A stretch of DNA of 64,000 bases from Acinetobacter nectaris CIP 110549. GTDB lineage: Bacteria; Pseudomonadota; Gammaproteobacteria; Pseudomonadales; Moraxellaceae. A model generated the notes under the pieces. It saw only the letters and a program-made list of their open reading frames with translations, was not told the origin of the DNA and did not search any database. The translations under genes were made by a program, and so were the position numbers. The DNA lies in assembly GCF_000488215.1 (NCBI RefSeq), contig NZ_KI530712.1, positions 1,120,881 through 1,184,880 on the forward strand, written 5' to 3'. This document shows positions 17,798 to 30,291 of this stretch, piece after piece. Within the stretch, counting starts at the first letter, position 1. Each line of letters begins with the position of its first letter.

Positions 17798-19693
17798 TTA
17801 TTTCCCCACAATCTGAACAGCGATCAAGATGATCAGTAACACCACCACGCCAAAGGACATACTTGATGCATACTCACGCAACGATCCTGTTTGACGTGAA
17901 CTTGTAAAACCACTCCCTGCTTTTACAATTGCAGGCAATACGAGCCATAAGCGATCGACTGGGTCACAGCCAAACAATTTGGCAAATAACAAATATGGCT
18001 TCACGAATACAATGTTATATAACGCATCAAAACCAAATGCATTTTCTAAGATATGCACAAGGCCTGCACCGAACCAAGTTTTAGCAAATGATTTGACAGC
18101 ACCATAAGCAAAGACAAACAGTCCGACACCCACCGCCAAGCCAATTAAGGCAATAATCACAGCAGTGTGCTCAGCAGAATGAATGGCGCTTTCAGCCTGT
18201 TCAGGAATAAGAAATTGAGGAATACTTGCAGACGTTAATAGGTTTGCAACAGGTGTTTTTAAGAAACCACCAACAAACGTAGACAATACAAATAAAATAG
18301 ATAATGGCGCCCAATACGTCACACCATGAATCGCATGTGCATGGGTTTTTTCTTTGCCAAAAAATACAATCCAAATTAGACGGAACGTATAAATTGAGGT
18401 TAAGAATGCACCTGCAACACCTACCCAATACAATGTATTGTATAAAGGCAAATTGCTTAACATACCATGTGCATACACTGCACCTAAAATGGCATCTTTA
18501 GAGAAGAAACCGACCGTAATAAATGGAATTGCAGCAAGTGCACCGCCACCAATTACAAAACATGCAAATACAAATGGAATCTTCTTCCACAAACCACCCA
18601 TTTTAAAAATGTTTTGCTCGTGGTGGCAGGCTAAGATGACTGCACCTGAAGATAAGAATAACAATGCTTTAAAGAACGCATGTGCAAGCATATGAAATAA
18701 GCCTGCTTGATATGCTTCTGCACCCACAGCCATAAACATATAGCCCAACTGACTCATGGTCGAATAGGCTAAAATACGCTTAATGTCTGTTTGTACCAGT
18801 GCCGCAAAGCCCGCAACCAATAAAGTGACTGCACCTGTCACAGAAATAAACTGCAACACTTCAGGTGCCATTTCAAATACTGTATGTGTACGGCAAGTGA
18901 GATAAACCCCTGCTGTTACCATTGTCGCAGCGTGAATTAAAGCCGAAACTGGCGTTGGCCCCACCATTGCATCTGCAAGCCATGTTTGTAGTGGAATTTG
19001 TGCAGACTTACCTGCAGCACCCAAGAACAACATGAGTGCTGTCCAAAAAGCTAAATTATGCTGACCTGCATACACATCATACGCATGCGTTACAATCGTT
19101 TGAATATGTAATGTGCCGAACTGTTGATACAACAAAAAGAGTGCGATTAATAAGAATACATCACCGACACGCGTCACGGTAAATGCTTTAATTGCAGCCC
19201 ATCCATTAGACGGGTTGGCATAGTAAAAACCAATAAGTAGATACGAGCATAACCCCACGCCTTCCCAACCAAGGAATAGGAGTGCCAAGTTATCTGCAAG
19301 TACCAATACCAACATGCTTGCAACAAACAGGTTAAAATATGAGAAGAAACGTGCGTAACCTTCATCGCCTCGCATATACCATGATGCAAAGATATGAATG
19401 AGAAAGCCTACACCTGTAATCATTCCCATCATAAGTAGCGATAAGCCATCAAGCTGTAAGTTAATGCCTGGTGCAAACCCATTGACATCGAACCATGTCC
19501 ATAAATGCTGAACAAAAACAGATTGACCACTACCTACAAAACTGATGCCTGCAATCACAGCAAACAATGCTGATAAACCAACTGAACCTACACCAATAAT
19601 TGCAGCTGTATTTTCTGAAAGCTTGTCACGCCCAATGGACAATAAAATAAAACCAATGAGCGGAAATAGTACTGTTAAAAATAGAAAATTCAT
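17798..19693 (-). CDS. nuoL: NADH-quinone oxidoreductase subunit L
   Basis: 631 residues, the distal proton-pumping subunit of complex I. Typical motifs are [20 protein letters not shown] with the key glutamate, [20 protein letters not shown] with the helix 7 region, and [15 protein letters not shown]. The C-terminal 100 residues contain the long amphipathic lateral helix and the final anchor. Length is close to the usual 610-640. The ATG overlaps the nuoK stop codon by 4 bp. Confidence 0.96.
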   Translation of the reverse strand: MNFLFLTVLFPLIGFILLSIGRDKLSENTAAIIGVGSVGLSALFAVIAGISFVGSGQSVFVQHLWTWFDVNGFAPGINLQLDGLSLLMMGMITGVGFLIHIFASWYMRGDEGYARFFSYFNLFVASMLVLVLADNLALLFLGWEGVGLCSYLLIGFYYANPSNGWAAIKAFTVTRVGDVFLLIALFLLYQQFGTLHIQTIVTHAYDVYAGQHNLAFWTALMLFLGAAGKSAQIPLQTWLADAMVGPTPVSALIHAATMVTAGVYLTCRTHTVFEMAPEVLQFISVTGAVTLLVAGFAALVQTDIKRILAYSTMSQLGYMFMAVGAEAYQAGLFHMLAHAFFKALLFLSSGAVILACHHEQNIFKMGGLWKKIPFVFACFVIGGGALAAIPFITVGFFSKDAILGAVYAHGMLSNLPLYNTLYWVGVAGAFLTSIYTFRLIWIVFFGKEKTHAHAIHGVTYWAPLSILFVLSTFVGGFLKTPVANLLTSASIPQFLIPEQAESAIHSAEHTAVIIALIGLAVGVGLFVFAYGAVKSFAKTWFGAGLVHILENAFGFDALYNIVFVKPYLLFAKLFGCDPVDRLWLVLPAIVKAGSGFTSSRQTGSLREYASSMSFGVVVLLIILIAVQIVGK

Positions 19694-19998
19694 CCGCGCA
19701 TCTCACTGGCTGCATCCACATCTAAATGATGGAATCTGTGATAGAATTGAAGCACAAGTGCCAATCCAATACATGCTTCTGCCGCAGCAAGCGTCAGTAT
19801 TAGAATGAACATAATTTGCCCATCTGCTTGTCCCCACACACTGCCAGCCAAAACAAAGGCCAAAGCAGCAGCATTCATCATGATTTCTAAACTCATCAAA
19901 ATGAATAAGAAGTTACGGCGAACCATCACACCATAAAAGCCCAATGCAAAAAGAATAGTCGCAACGATCAAGCCATGTTCTAAAGGAATATTACCCAT
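19690..19998 (-). CDS. nuoK: NADH-quinone oxidoreductase subunit K
   Basis: 102 residues from the ATG at 19998 ([20 protein letters not shown]), preceded by AAGGAG. A longer frame exists but the chosen start gives the standard length of about 100. There are three membrane helices; the second has the conserved glutamate in [17 protein letters not shown] and the third carries [13 protein letters not shown]. It forms part of the proton path between NuoH and NuoN. It overlaps nuoJ by 8 bp and nuoL by 4 bp. Confidence 0.95.
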   Translation of the reverse strand: MGNIPLEHGLIVATILFALGFYGVMVRRNFLFILMSLEIMMNAAALAFVLAGSVWGQADGQIMFILILTLAAAEACIGLALVLQFYHRFHHLDVDAASEMRG

Positions 19999-20518
19999 GA
20001 CTTTGCTCCTTTTCTTCTGTTGGTTCACGTTTACCTAAATGAAAGGCAGCAACCAATGCAGCCAATAGCAACATTGCAGCAACTTCTACCAATAAAACAT
20101 ATTGCGTAAATAGTGCTTTCCCGACATCTTGTGCACTAATTAAATTTGTGCCAAGCACAGCACCTTTTGTGTTGTAGTCACTGCCGAGCATCCATACCAA
20201 CGTTAAACCAAGTAAGAAACTCATTAATGCAGGAATAGCCCATGCATCCGAGCTTAACCACTTTCTCTCTTGCTCCATGGTGTGCTGACCAAGATTCAGC
20301 ATCATCACCACAAAGACAAAAAGAACCATAATTGCACCTGCATACACAATCACTTCGAGCGCACCTGCAAACGGCGCACCGACTGTCATGAAAATACCTG
20401 CAACGGCAAGCAGAGAAACAATCAGACAAAGCAAAGCATGTACAGGGTTCGTATTCGTAACAACCCGAATGGTTGAAACAATGGCCACGACTGCCATCAA
20501 ATAAAATGGCCAAATCAT
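19991..20518 (-). CDS. nuoJ: NADH-quinone oxidoreductase subunit J
   Basis: 175 residues with five hydrophobic helices. The helix 3 region [22 protein letters not shown] is the most conserved part of NuoJ/ND6 and includes the pi-bulge helix of the complex. Its ATG overlaps the nuoI stop codon as ATGA. The polar tail [14 protein letters not shown] is short. Confidence 0.95.
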   Translation of the reverse strand: MIWPFYLMAVVAIVSTIRVVTNTNPVHALLCLIVSLLAVAGIFMTVGAPFAGALEVIVYAGAIMVLFVFVVMMLNLGQHTMEQERKWLSSDAWAIPALMSFLLGLTLVWMLGSDYNTKGAVLGTNLISAQDVGKALFTQYVLLVEVAAMLLLAALVAAFHLGKREPTEEKEQSHG

Positions 20519-21057
20519 GGTAATAAACTCCGTACATCTACAGGTTTCGATTCTTTTTGTGCTTCACCCTTATCTTTACCTGCAACCGCCATTCCTGTTA
20601 CACGATAAAAATTATAATCTGGGTATTTGCCCGGCCCTGAAATCAGTAAGTTTTCTTTTTCATAAACCAAGTCTTGGCGTACATACTCACCCAATTCGAA
20701 ATCGGGTGTGAGCTGAATTGCCGTGGTTGGACATGCTTCTTCACACATCCCACAAAAAATACAACGTGAAAAATTTATTCGGAAAAATTCAGGATACCAA
20801 CGTCCATCTTCTTTCTCTGCTTTTTGTAATGAAATACATCCGACAGGACATGCCACCGCACAGAGGTTACATGCTACACAGCGCTCCTCTCCATCGGGGT
20901 CACGAGTCAAAACAATACGACCACGATAACGCGGAGGAACAATGTCTTCTGCAGGTACGTCTGGGTATAAAATGGTGTCACGCTTACGTGTTGCATGGCT
21001 AAACACCATCCACAACGAACGCACGATTGAGCCAACACCAGCTAGAATTTTAATCAT
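20515..21057 (-). CDS. nuoI: NADH-quinone oxidoreductase subunit I (two 4Fe-4S clusters)
   Basis: 180 residues. Two ferredoxin-type CxxCxxCxxxC motifs are visible: C60, C63, C66, C70 and C99, C102, C105, C109. They bind the N6a and N6b clusters that carry electrons toward N2 in NuoB. The protein belongs to the hydrophilic connecting part of complex I at the membrane surface. The gene lies 18 bp after nuoH and overlaps nuoJ by 4 bp. Confidence 0.97.
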   Translation of the reverse strand: MIKILAGVGSIVRSLWMVFSHATRKRDTILYPDVPAEDIVPPRYRGRIVLTRDPDGEERCVACNLCAVACPVGCISLQKAEKEDGRWYPEFFRINFSRCIFCGMCEEACPTTAIQLTPDFELGEYVRQDLVYEKENLLISGPGKYPDYNFYRVTGMAVAGKDKGEAQKESKPVDVRSLLP

Positions 21058-21075
21058 TAAATGCTCCCTGCTGTT

Positions 21076-22092
21076 TTAGGCTGAATGTCTAAGTAGAATG
21101 ACAGCACCTGTCACCAAAAGGTTAACGAGTGCAAGTGGCAAACATACTTTCCAGCCAAAATTCATGACTTGGTCATAGCGTGGGCGCATCAATGAACCGC
21201 GCGCAAGAATAAACATCATGACAAAAAATGCTGTTTTGAGAATGAACCAAAGCGCTGCTGGAATAAACGGTATATCAAGATTAAATGGCGCTAACCATCC
21301 ACCAAAAAACAGCGTCACAATTAATGCTGATATCACAATAATATTGACGTATTCAGCAACGAAGAACATGCCCCACTTCATACCACCATATTCGACATGG
21401 TAGCCTTCGGAAAGCTCTTGTTCTGCTTCAGGTTGGTCAAATGGATGACGGTGCGTTACTGCCACACCTGCCACCACAAACACCATAAAACCAATGAACT
21501 GTGGAATAATGTTCCACATATCGCGCTGTGACTCGACGATATCTCTTAAATTAAATGAGCCTGCAATCGCAACCACACCCATTAAAGAAATACCTAAGAA
21601 CACTTCGTAAGAAATGGTTTGTGCCGATGAACGCAGTGCACCTAATAGTGCATATTTATTGTTTGATGACCAACCACCAAACAGTACTGCATAGACTGCT
21701 ATTCCTGCCATGCCCATAAAAAAGAGCAAACCAATATTCATATCGGCTACCCCTAAATAAGGACTGATTGGAATAATCATAAACGATAAAACAGCTGTTG
21801 CCATTGCGACCGCAGGTGCGAGTCGGAATGTCAGTTTATCTACAAATTTAGGTGTCCAATCTTCCTTGAACATAATCTTAAGCATGTCTGCCACAATTTG
21901 TAGCGAACCAAAAGGCCCAACACGGTTTGGCCCATAACGGTCTTGCCACAACGCAAGCAAACGGCGCTCAATAAACGACATTAAGGCCGCACAAACCACC
22001 ACAACCAATAAAATAATAACTGCTTGAATTACACTGTATGCAACAGGCCAGTCTGTTGCCCACTGCGGAAGTACACGTAAAGTTTCGTTCAT
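21076..22092 (-). CDS. nuoH: NADH-quinone oxidoreductase subunit H
   Basis: 338 residues from the ATG at 22092, which overlaps the nuoG stop as ATGA; a longer frame upstream inside nuoG is rejected. NuoH is the membrane subunit at the quinone site. Conserved stretches are [19 protein letters not shown], the charged loop [20 protein letters not shown] and [13 protein letters not shown] near the C-terminus. About eight helices are present. Confidence 0.96.
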   Translation of the reverse strand: MNETLRVLPQWATDWPVAYSVIQAVIILLVVVVCAALMSFIERRLLALWQDRYGPNRVGPFGSLQIVADMLKIMFKEDWTPKFVDKLTFRLAPAVAMATAVLSFMIIPISPYLGVADMNIGLLFFMGMAGIAVYAVLFGGWSSNNKYALLGALRSSAQTISYEVFLGISLMGVVAIAGSFNLRDIVESQRDMWNIIPQFIGFMVFVVAGVAVTHRHPFDQPEAEQELSEGYHVEYGGMKWGMFFVAEYVNIIVISALIVTLFFGGWLAPFNLDIPFIPAALWFILKTAFFVMMFILARGSLMRPRYDQVMNFGWKVCLPLALVNLLVTGAVILLRHSA

Positions 22093-24779
22093 GCCTGTGC
22101 TCCCAACGAAAGTGCTACAGGCTCTGCCCAAGAAACTGTCGGTGCTTGCCCAATTGGATAACCAATATACCCTTCAGGCAAATAGTCAATGACATGCACA
22201 GGCAACGAAATACGGCTTTCACCGACTTGAATCGTAACTTGCTGTCCATCTTGAATATTTAACCGTTTTGCATCGTGCTCACCCAAGGCAAACGTTGCCT
22301 CTGGAATACGTGATTGCATGGCAGGTGTTTTAATACTGAATTCGCCTGATGCAAAAATATGATGCATTGGAATAAGATGGAAGCTGTCTGTACGTTGGCT
22401 GGTCGCAACTGGTGTTACATAGTGGCGTGCAGGACGTTTCGGCAAAAGATCGAAAAGTCGAATACCTGAATCACCCCCTTTAAGATGGCCACCCACTTCA
22501 TCCTGATATTTATTCCAAGATTGCGGTGAGTTCCAACCCGGTGCCCATGCAAACGGCACAAGTGATGATGCATCTTGTGGCCCTACATAGCCTTCCATAG
22601 AGAATGTAAGTGCAGAGTCTAAATCTACAGGCTGTTTTGGCTCATGTACTGAAATTGGCGCACGCATAGCAGTACGACCTGAGTAACGTCTTGGTTCTCG
22701 CGCTACTTTTAAACCATGAACACGATAACCTGCATTTGGTGCAACATCTTGAATCGCTTCAAGCGTTGGCACTTGTTTCACAATATGCTCAATCACATCA
22801 TCTAAGACAGTCCATGACACTGACTGACCACGCAATCCCGTTTGAATTGCATGCAACCAACGCCAAGATTCTTTAATCGCATATTCAGGTTTGTAGTAAC
22901 TTGGATCATAGACTTGATAAAAACGTTGTGCGCGCCCTTCTTGACTAACAACCGTACCATCACCCTCTGCAAAACTCGCAGCAGAAAGCACAATATTGGC
23001 CTGTTGAAGTGTTGCTGTTTCACTATGATCGAGCACAATAATTTGTTCAGCTTTCTCAAAAGCCGCTTGAACTTGTGCATTTGGTAAATGTCTGTACAAG
23101 TCATTTTCAACAATAACCAACGCATCGTAGGATTGACTAAGCGCTTGTTCGAGACTTAGACCATCTAACAGTGCCACACCCATCGAATTCACTTCAGGTA
23201 CAACTAAACTCAAACCTGCATTATCACCTAAGGCTTGTACAAGCTCAGCCGCTGCTTCCATAATTGAGGCATCTTGTAAACTTGTCCCTGCAATAATAAG
23301 CGGTTTTTTTGCTGTTTTTAGCGTATCAGCAATGCTTTCAGCAAACGTTTTAGCATCATCATCTAGACCAACAACATGCTCACCTTTTAGTACAGATGCA
23401 ATACCAAAACCTAAACGCGCGATATCATTTGGCGATGCGACAACTTCAGCCGTTGCTACATCGGCAAGGCGTGTTTGTGTTGCTGCCAAAATATAAATTG
23501 GAGATTTTTCATCTTGACCAATACGCAAAACAGGCTCCGCAAGCCATGCAGGTGTACGTGTTTTTGCAGCCATTTCTTTGGCTTTATTTTTTGCTGCTTG
23601 ACGTACCGAAAGTGCCATACGTGGTGCAGTTTGCGTTAGATCTTCACCTAAAATGACAACCGCATCATAGCTTTCAATTTCACGTAGATTCGGGTTATGA
23701 ATTCCTTCACTTTGTAAAATAGAAACAGCCAACTCTACAAGAGATTGCTCTTTTTGGCTCATTCCTGTCGAGTAGGATGATGTACCCACCAACTCACGCA
23801 GCGCAAAGTTAGACTCTAAGCTCGCACGAGGTGAACCAATACCGAGTACTTTTTTACCTTTCAACGTTGCAATCACTGCATCAAGCGCTTCATCTACTGA
23901 AACGCTAGAAACTTCATGTTTATTTCTAAATTGTGGCTGACGAGGACGACTGTCTAAATTGACATAGCCTGCACCAAAACGACCTTTATCACATAGAAAA
24001 TATTGATTCACTTCACCATTGAAACGATTTTCTATACGGCGTAATTCGCCATAACGTTCGCCCGGAGAAATATTACAACCCGATGAGCAACCATGACAAA
24101 CACTTGGTGCATACTGCATGTCCCACTTACGGTTATAACGTGCAGAATGTGTCTTATCGGTAAATACACCCGTTGGACACACTTCAGTTAAGTTACCTGA
24201 AAATTCACTTTCAAGCGTACCTGACTCAGGACGTCCAAAATACACACGAGATGCATTGGCATACACACCAAAATCTGTACCACCTGCATAGTCTTTGTAA
24301 TAACGAACACAACGGTAACATGCGATACAGCGATTCATCTCATGCGCAATAAATGAACCCAACTCTTGGTTGTAATGAGTACGTTTAGTAAAGCGATAAC
24401 GACGGCGATCATGCCCCGTCATCACTGTCATATCTTGTAAATGACAGTGACCACCTTCTTCACAGACAGGACAGTCATGTGGATGGTTTGTCATTAAAAA
24501 CTCAACCACAGACTCACGAAAGTCGGTGGCTTCTTTGTCTTCAATTGAAATAAATGTATTGTCAGACGCAGGTGTCATACATGACATCACCAAACGCCCA
24601 CGTGTATCCTCTGGGTTTGCATATTGCTTCACAGCACATTGACGACAAGAACCCACGGAACCTAAAGATGGATGCCAACAAAAATACGGGATGTCTATTC
24701 CTAAAGATAGACATGCTTGCAATAGGTTCTCTGACCCATTGACCTCATACTGTTTTCCATCGACATGTATTGTAGCCAT
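22089..24779 (-). CDS. nuoG: NADH-quinone oxidoreductase subunit G
   Basis: 896 residues. The N-terminal 2Fe-2S ferredoxin domain has C34, C45, C48 and a later cysteine in VMSCMTP. The His-Cys segment [17 protein letters not shown] follows, then 4Fe-4S ligands in [11 protein letters not shown] and the additional [13 protein letters not shown] cluster motif of enterobacterial-type NuoG. The rest is a molybdopterin-oxidoreductase-like domain without catalytic cofactor. It belongs to the NADH-oxidising arm. The gene is 11 bp after nuoF. Confidence 0.96.
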   Translation of the reverse strand: MATIHVDGKQYEVNGSENLLQACLSLGIDIPYFCWHPSLGSVGSCRQCAVKQYANPEDTRGRLVMSCMTPASDNTFISIEDKEATDFRESVVEFLMTNHPHDCPVCEEGGHCHLQDMTVMTGHDRRRYRFTKRTHYNQELGSFIAHEMNRCIACYRCVRYYKDYAGGTDFGVYANASRVYFGRPESGTLESEFSGNLTEVCPTGVFTDKTHSARYNRKWDMQYAPSVCHGCSSGCNISPGERYGELRRIENRFNGEVNQYFLCDKGRFGAGYVNLDSRPRQPQFRNKHEVSSVSVDEALDAVIATLKGKKVLGIGSPRASLESNFALRELVGTSSYSTGMSQKEQSLVELAVSILQSEGIHNPNLREIESYDAVVILGEDLTQTAPRMALSVRQAAKNKAKEMAAKTRTPAWLAEPVLRIGQDEKSPIYILAATQTRLADVATAEVVASPNDIARLGFGIASVLKGEHVVGLDDDAKTFAESIADTLKTAKKPLIIAGTSLQDASIMEAAAELVQALGDNAGLSLVVPEVNSMGVALLDGLSLEQALSQSYDALVIVENDLYRHLPNAQVQAAFEKAEQIIVLDHSETATLQQANIVLSAASFAEGDGTVVSQEGRAQRFYQVYDPSYYKPEYAIKESWRWLHAIQTGLRGQSVSWTVLDDVIEHIVKQVPTLEAIQDVAPNAGYRVHGLKVAREPRRYSGRTAMRAPISVHEPKQPVDLDSALTFSMEGYVGPQDASSLVPFAWAPGWNSPQSWNKYQDEVGGHLKGGDSGIRLFDLLPKRPARHYVTPVATSQRTDSFHLIPMHHIFASGEFSIKTPAMQSRIPEATFALGEHDAKRLNIQDGQQVTIQVGESRISLPVHVIDYLPEGYIGYPIGQAPTVSWAEPVALSLGAQA

Positions 24780-24790
24780 AGTCGAATTCC

Positions 24791-26125
24791 TTAAGCTTGT
24801 TCAGCATGTGTCGTTTGAACAACAGGACGATCCGTCACTTTTGCTTCAAACTCACCACGCCAATATTTTAATGCGCTTTGTAATGGTTCCATTGCACCCG
24901 GTGCATGGGCACAGAACGTTTTACCAATCCATAGTTTTTTTGTGAGCTCTTGAAGATGCTGAATATCCATCATTTTCCCATCACCTGCTTCAATCGCACG
25001 TAATGCTTTTACACTCCAAGGCAAACCATCACGACAAGGCGTACACCAACCGCAAGACTCTCTTGCAAAAAACTCTTCTAAATTACGTGTCGCGGCAACC
25101 ATACATTGTTGCTCATCAAACACCATGAGTAAGCATGTACCTAAACGTGAGCCTGCTTTCATAATGCTGTCTGAATCCATTGGAATATCTAAATGGTCAG
25201 GCGTTAAAAAGTCAGTTGAAGCACCACCCGGCAACCATGCTTTTAAGGTTAAGCCTTCACGCATACCGCCTGCATGCTCTTCAATCACTTCACGCGCCGT
25301 TGTACCAAAAGGAAGCTCCCAAAGTCCCGGAAAGTTTACTTTTCCAGAAGCACCATAAATTTTTGTACCAGGATCTTTAGACTTTCCTGCCGACAAGCCA
25401 ACATACCACTCAGCACCGCGTAGCAAAATTGCAGGCAAGTTGTTGTATGTTTCAACATTATTGACAATTGTTGGACGACCCCATGCCCCTGCAACTTGTG
25501 GAAACGGTGGTTTTGTACGTGGGTTCGCTCGACGACCTTCTAACGAATTAATAAGTGCAGTTTCTTCACCACAAATATAACGCCCTGCACCTGTATGCAC
25601 ATGAAGTTCAAAATTCCAGCCGGTGTCTAAGATATTCTCACCCAAATACCCCTTGGCACGAATTTGATCAAGTGCATGATTTAGATATTGCGCAGCTTCA
25701 ATATATTCACCACGAATAAAGATATAACCATGCGTTGCTTCAAGCGTATAACCTGCAATAAGCATCCCTTCAATGAGTTGATGCGGTAGCTTTTCCATGA
25801 GCAAGCGGTCTTTAAACGTTCCCGGCTCCATCTCATCGGCATTGCAAATTAAATAACGTGGCCCGCTCTGATCATTGGGTGCCATTAACGACCACTTAAT
25901 GCCTGCTGGGAAACCTGCACCACCACGACCTTTTACTGTCGCAGCTTTAATCACATCTAATACTTCTGCAGGTTGCATAGTAATTGCTTTTTTAAACCCT
26001 GCATAACCGTCTAGACGCTCATAGTCGTCAAGCAAATGAACATATTCTTGCTGGCTTAAACGCCAAGTTAAAGGATGTGTTTCAGGGTTGCCATCGCCGT
26101 AAATTGGTTTTGGTGTCGTATTCAT
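24791..26125 (-). CDS. nuoF: NADH-quinone oxidoreductase subunit F (NADH/FMN binding)
   Basis: 444 residues. [10 protein letters not shown] (about 66-75) is the NADH-binding glycine-rich loop. The FMN contacts, the [17 protein letters not shown] motif and a SLBB-like region follow. [12 protein letters not shown] near residue 360 supplies the N3 4Fe-4S cysteines, with a fourth cysteine in [10 protein letters not shown]. This subunit takes electrons from NADH. Its ATG overlaps the nuoE stop as ATGA. Confidence 0.97.
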   Translation of the reverse strand: MNTTPKPIYGDGNPETHPLTWRLSQQEYVHLLDDYERLDGYAGFKKAITMQPAEVLDVIKAATVKGRGGAGFPAGIKWSLMAPNDQSGPRYLICNADEMEPGTFKDRLLMEKLPHQLIEGMLIAGYTLEATHGYIFIRGEYIEAAQYLNHALDQIRAKGYLGENILDTGWNFELHVHTGAGRYICGEETALINSLEGRRANPRTKPPFPQVAGAWGRPTIVNNVETYNNLPAILLRGAEWYVGLSAGKSKDPGTKIYGASGKVNFPGLWELPFGTTAREVIEEHAGGMREGLTLKAWLPGGASTDFLTPDHLDIPMDSDSIMKAGSRLGTCLLMVFDEQQCMVAATRNLEEFFARESCGWCTPCRDGLPWSVKALRAIEAGDGKMMDIQHLQELTKKLWIGKTFCAHAPGAMEPLQSALKYWRGEFEAKVTDRPVVQTTHAEQA

Positions 26126-26631
26126 ACATACTTCTCCAACAATTGTTTGACTGAGGCAACATCTACTAACCCATGTGTATCTTCATCAATCATGAGTGTT
26201 GGCCCTTTGTCACAGTTTCCTAAACAGCAAATTGGCAATAAAGTAAAACGATTGTCTGCTGTAGTTTGTCCAAACTGAATACCCAGTTCACGCTGAAATG
26301 CTTCAGCTAAAGTTTCTGCACCCATTAAAAAGCAAGCAATCGAGTCGCACAGTAAAATAACGTGCTTACCTACAGGTTGGCGGTAAATACGATTATAAAA
26401 TGTTGCTACACCTTCTAAGTCAGCAGTACTAATAGTCAGCAGTTGTGCAATCGCGTTAAGCTGTGCATCATCTACCCACCCATTTCGACGTTGTACACAT
26501 TTAAGTGCATCTAAAGATGCTGCACGTGGATAAGGGTAATGCCCAACATGATGTTGAATCTCATGAATTTCTTCTTGCGTTAAAATTCCCTCAACATTCA
26601 CACGTGGTTTTCGATCAGTTAAAATCATCAT
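26122..26631 (-). CDS. nuoE: NADH-quinone oxidoreductase subunit E
   Basis: 169 residues with a thioredoxin-like 2Fe-2S fold. The N1a cluster ligands are C95 and C100 (LLCDSIACF) and C136 and C140 (CLGNC). The N-terminal helical domain contains [20 protein letters not shown]. It pairs with NuoF in the NADH module. Either of the two leading ATG codons may be used. The gene starts 12 bp after nuoCD. Confidence 0.96.
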   Translation of the reverse strand: MMILTDRKPRVNVEGILTQEEIHEIQHHVGHYPYPRAASLDALKCVQRRNGWVDDAQLNAIAQLLTISTADLEGVATFYNRIYRQPVGKHVILLCDSIACFLMGAETLAEAFQRELGIQFGQTTADNRFTLLPICCLGNCDKGPTLMIDEDTHGLVDVASVKQLLEKYV

Positions 26632-26643
26632 ATGTATTATCCC

Positions 26644-28434
26644 CTAGCGATCCACATCAGCCATAACCACATCAATGGTTGCCAAGTAAATGATTAAATC
26701 CGAAACAAGACTGCCATTAATGACAGATGGTATTTGCTGTAGATGCGTGAATGTTGGGGTACGAATACGTGTGCGATAACTCATGGTTGCTTTATCTGAA
26801 GTGAGATAATAATTACTCGCTCCTTTCACAACTTCAGCCATCACAGAAGACTCACCCGCAGGCATAACAGGCCCCCATGACACACTTAAAAAATGGGTAA
26901 TTAGGGTTTCAATATCTTGTAAGGTTTTATCTTTCGGTGGAGGAACTGCCAATGCATGATCTGCTTTATATGCACCAGATGGCATATTGTCTAAGCACTG
27001 TTGTACAATTTTTAATGACTCTCTGATTTCGTGAAAATGCACCATGACACGTGCATAAGCATCGCCTTCATACTCTACAGGCACATCGAAATCATAGTTC
27101 TCATAACCACTATATGGACGGTACTTACGTACATCAAAGTCAATGCCTGTTGCACGCAGTCCTGTTCCTGTTACCCCCCATGCAAGGGCAGATTTTGCGT
27201 TATATTGCGCAACGTTGCGGGTACGTCCAATAAATACAGAGTTACGTAATGCTGCTTTGTAATACTCATCTAAACGTTTAGGCATCCAATCTAAGATGTC
27301 ACGAATGAGCTTTTGCCAATTATTTGGCAAATCATGTGCTGTGCCACCTATTCGGAACCATGCAGGGTGCATACGAAACCCTGTAATTGCTTCGATTGCA
27401 TCATAAATTTTTTGACGATCGGCAAACATATAAAATACAGGTGTCATTCCCCCTGCATCTTGAATCGCTGTACCAATAAACAATAGATGGTTATTAATGC
27501 GAAATAGCTCAGACATCATGACGCGAATACATTGCGCACGATCAGGTACAGTAATACCTGCAAGTTTCTCGACACCCATCACATACGGCATGTTTTGTGC
27601 GCAACCGCCCAAATAGTCCACACGGTCTGTATATGGAATAAATGAGTGCCATGTTTGACGCTCTGCCATTTTTTCCACACCACGATGGTGGTAGCCAATG
27701 TCAGGTACACAGTCTTTTACTTCTTCACCGTCAAGTTGCAAGATAATACGAAATGCACCATGCGCAGATGGATGGTTTGGCCCCAAGTTTAAGAACATGA
27801 AGTCTTCATCATCATTGCCACGTTTCAGCCCCCAATCTTCTGGGACAAAACGTAAATGCTCTTGTTCAAAATCTTGCTTCGCCTGATTTTGCATATACGG
27901 CGTGTATTCCGTTGCACGTGCAGAATACTCTTTACGTAACGGATGCCCTTCCCAATAAGTTGGTAGCAAAATACGGCGTAACATTGGATGACCATCAAAA
28001 TGGATACCGAACATGTCATAAGCTTCACGCTCATACCAGTTGGCATTTGGCCAAATATTTGTTGCAGTGGGCAATTTCAAATCTGTTTCGTTTAAAGCGA
28101 CTTTAATACGAATATCTGCATTGCGCTCTAGCGAAAGTAAATGATAAAAAACTGTAAAATCTGAGGCAGGGAGTCCCTCACGATGTTGACGCATACGCTC
28201 GTCTACTGCCGACAAATCGAACAGCATGACATAGGGACGTGAAATAGTACGCAAGAACATAAGAACGTCTTGCACTTGAGCACGCTCAACCCAAATCGTT
28301 GGAAAATCTTCAAACGTCGGTTGCACATAGAAGTTATCACCAAATTTGGATTTTAATTCTTCTATGATGGCAAATGCTGGGCGTGAATCAACTTTGCTTG
28401 ATTCGTCTGGCATCGCAATTTCCGTTTCAGCCAT
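26644..28434 (-). CDS. nuoC: NADH-quinone oxidoreductase fused subunit C/D
   Basis: 596 residues joining the 30-kDa subunit (NuoC, roughly residues 25-190, with [20 protein letters not shown]) and the 49-kDa subunit (NuoD, from about 210, with [15 protein letters not shown] and [14 protein letters not shown]). The conserved histidine and tyrosine for quinone binding lie in the NuoD part. The C-terminus [18 protein letters not shown] is the usual end. The C-D fusion is the normal form in enterobacteria and Acinetobacter. There is an 87-bp gap to nuoB in which I see nothing clear. Confidence 0.96.
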   Translation of the reverse strand: MAETEIAMPDESSKVDSRPAFAIIEELKSKFGDNFYVQPTFEDFPTIWVERAQVQDVLMFLRTISRPYVMLFDLSAVDERMRQHREGLPASDFTVFYHLLSLERNADIRIKVALNETDLKLPTATNIWPNANWYEREAYDMFGIHFDGHPMLRRILLPTYWEGHPLRKEYSARATEYTPYMQNQAKQDFEQEHLRFVPEDWGLKRGNDDEDFMFLNLGPNHPSAHGAFRIILQLDGEEVKDCVPDIGYHHRGVEKMAERQTWHSFIPYTDRVDYLGGCAQNMPYVMGVEKLAGITVPDRAQCIRVMMSELFRINNHLLFIGTAIQDAGGMTPVFYMFADRQKIYDAIEAITGFRMHPAWFRIGGTAHDLPNNWQKLIRDILDWMPKRLDEYYKAALRNSVFIGRTRNVAQYNAKSALAWGVTGTGLRATGIDFDVRKYRPYSGYENYDFDVPVEYEGDAYARVMVHFHEIRESLKIVQQCLDNMPSGAYKADHALAVPPPKDKTLQDIETLITHFLSVSWGPVMPAGESSVMAEVVKGASNYYLTSDKATMSYRTRIRTPTFTHLQQIPSVINGSLVSDLIIYLATIDVVMADVDR

Positions 28435-28521
28435 TGTTTTGGCTTCCTTATTACAAATTATTATTAATGATCCTTAACGACAAATGACTCATCCAGAGTC
28501 TTTATTCTTTTCCCGTTAGAA

Positions 28522-29199
28522 TTATTTAATTTCATCCATAGAGCGAAGATTTTTCACCGCAATGCGCTCTGCATTTTTACGGTCACGTTCTGGCATCATC
28601 TTTGGCTTATAAACTGGCTTAAGATCATCACCAATCACAGCAGAGAGCGGTCGACGCTCCAACTGAATCTGGTCTTGTAATAATAGTAAAGCTTGAATAA
28701 GTGCTTCTGGGCGAGGTGGGCATCCTGGTACATACACATCTACAGGTATAATTTTATCTACACCTTGAACCACTGAATAAATGTCATACATGCCACCTGA
28801 GTTTGCACAAGCACCCATGGAAATGACCCATTTAGGCTCTAGCATCTGTTCATATAAACGCTGAATCACAGGTGCCATTTTCATAAAACACGTGCCTGCA
28901 ACAATCATTAAATCTGCTTGTCTAGGCGATGCACGAATTACTTCCGCACCGAAACGTGACATATCATGCACACCCGTCAAGGTCGTTGCATATTCGACAT
29001 AACAACATGATGTCCCAAAGTTAAATGGCCAAACTGAGTTTTTTCTTCCCCAGTTCACAACACTATGGGCAACATCTTCTAGGCGGGTCATAAATACATT
29101 TTTATTCACTTCGTCCTGAAGTGGATCATCCACAATTTGTCTTTCTTGTAACGGATATTCATCCGCTTGCGGATTAGCACGGGTTAATGTGTACTTCAT
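28522..29199 (-). CDS. nuoB: NADH-quinone oxidoreductase subunit B (N2 cluster)
   Basis: 225 residues. The N2 4Fe-4S cluster, the last before quinone, is held by the tandem C65-C66 ([10 protein letters not shown]), C131 ([10 protein letters not shown]) and C160 ([10 protein letters not shown]). The basic C-terminal tail is typical. It is 6 bp after nuoA on the same strand. Confidence 0.97.
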   Translation of the reverse strand: MKYTLTRANPQADEYPLQERQIVDDPLQDEVNKNVFMTRLEDVAHSVVNWGRKNSVWPFNFGTSCCYVEYATTLTGVHDMSRFGAEVIRASPRQADLMIVAGTCFMKMAPVIQRLYEQMLEPKWVISMGACANSGGMYDIYSVVQGVDKIIPVDVYVPGCPPRPEALIQALLLLQDQIQLERRPLSAVIGDDLKPVYKPKMMPERDRKNAERIAVKNLRSMDEIK

Positions 29200-29205
29200 C
29201 CCGTA

Positions 29206-29739
29206 TTACTCCTTGTCAGTAATGACTTTCTTTTTTACACGTGATTGGGCTGGTATATTTCCTGTTGGATCTCTTACTAACTCATCAACAGAATTGAAAC
29301 GTGTGATCTGTGCAATATCCATATGCGCAGAACCAACGAGAGGTTGTTTATTTGCAGCTTTAAAACGATCTGATGGTGACCAATTTAATGCACCTGTAGA
29401 TAGTGCATAAGCAAGACCAATAAGAAGATCAATCACAAAAATTGCAACGGTTGTAAAACCGAACCACCCAACATCACGCACAGAGGTTGCCCATGCGTAT
29501 AGATAAAGCGCTTCAATATCAAAAATAACGAAGAAAATCGCGACGAGATAGAATTTTGCAGACAAACGCATACGTGCGCCACCTGCACCAACAACACCAG
29601 ACTCAAACTGCTCTTGTTTGGCACGCCCCCATGACTTTCCACCAAGTAACTGTGGAACTGTAAGCATGAAGACGCAAAGGAATGTAACACCGATTACGAA
29701 GGCAATAGTTGCCCAATCGTCTGAGGTAATGGCACTCAT
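29206..29739 (-). CDS. nuoA: NADH-quinone oxidoreductase subunit A, with extended C-terminus
   Basis: 177 residues with three membrane helices. FESGVVGAGGARMRLSAKFYLVAIFFVIFDIEALYLY carries the conserved loop and acidic helix of NuoA/ND3. The protein is about 30 residues longer than E. coli NuoA (147) owing to a hydrophilic tail after about residue 125 that ends in a basic stretch (SRVKKKVITDKE). It is the first gene of the operon; AGGAG lies nine bases before the ATG. Confidence 0.95.
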   Translation of the reverse strand: MSAITSDDWATIAFVIGVTFLCVFMLTVPQLLGGKSWGRAKQEQFESGVVGAGGARMRLSAKFYLVAIFFVIFDIEALYLYAWATSVRDVGWFGFTTVAIFVIDLLIGLAYALSTGALNWSPSDRFKAANKQPLVGSAHMDIAQITRFNSVDELVRDPTGNIPAQSRVKKKVITDKE

Positions 29740-30291
29740 GCGGGGATAACTCCTGGCTGGCCTGTTTTAAAAACAAAAATTTGTATAACCGTTCAAAAAT
29801 AGCTTACAAATTAACTTTAAACAGATTTATTGTACTCATTTATTATTTTGCTTACTAGGTTATACCAAGTAGTAAAAAAGATTATAAATTAAACATTTTT
29901 ATTGAAAAATACCATCTAAGACTTAGGTATATATACTTATTGATGAATACTATTATTTGTTGTAATAACCACTTTTTTTTCAATACTACATAGATTTTTT
30001 ATTTTTACATCAAAATCATAAAATAATAAAAACCAACTAAAATACTTGGAATATTGCACGCCTGATATCTTATAATGATAATACTTCCTATTTAACATAC
30101 TATCTATACAGAATTAAATATACAAAAAATATTTATTATTAAAATACATTTCCTATCTAATATTTATTAAAAAAATATTAAACCTCTGAATTATTAAATA
30201 ATATTACATATATTTTAGCAATTTCATTACAAATCATTTCAAGATTTTTTGCTAATCTAAGCATATAAAAATAGGATAAAAAGGAACCATA
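29740..30291. other. Long AT-rich intergenic region upstream of nuo
   Basis: 552 bp without a gene, extremely AT-rich. It must hold the nuo promoter on the minus strand; TTGTAA, 16 bp, TATACA just upstream of nuoA is one weak candidate. On the plus strand a perfect TATAAT lies at 30071-30076 with TTGGAA 19 bp upstream, far ahead of the gene at 30292. No stable hairpin or repeat was recognised. Confidence 0.5.

Noticed and set aside
14711..29739. Many open frames on the plus strand and in other frames across the nuo operon
   Set aside because: They lie fully inside well-supported nuo genes, have no family-like sequence and no ribosome binding sites.
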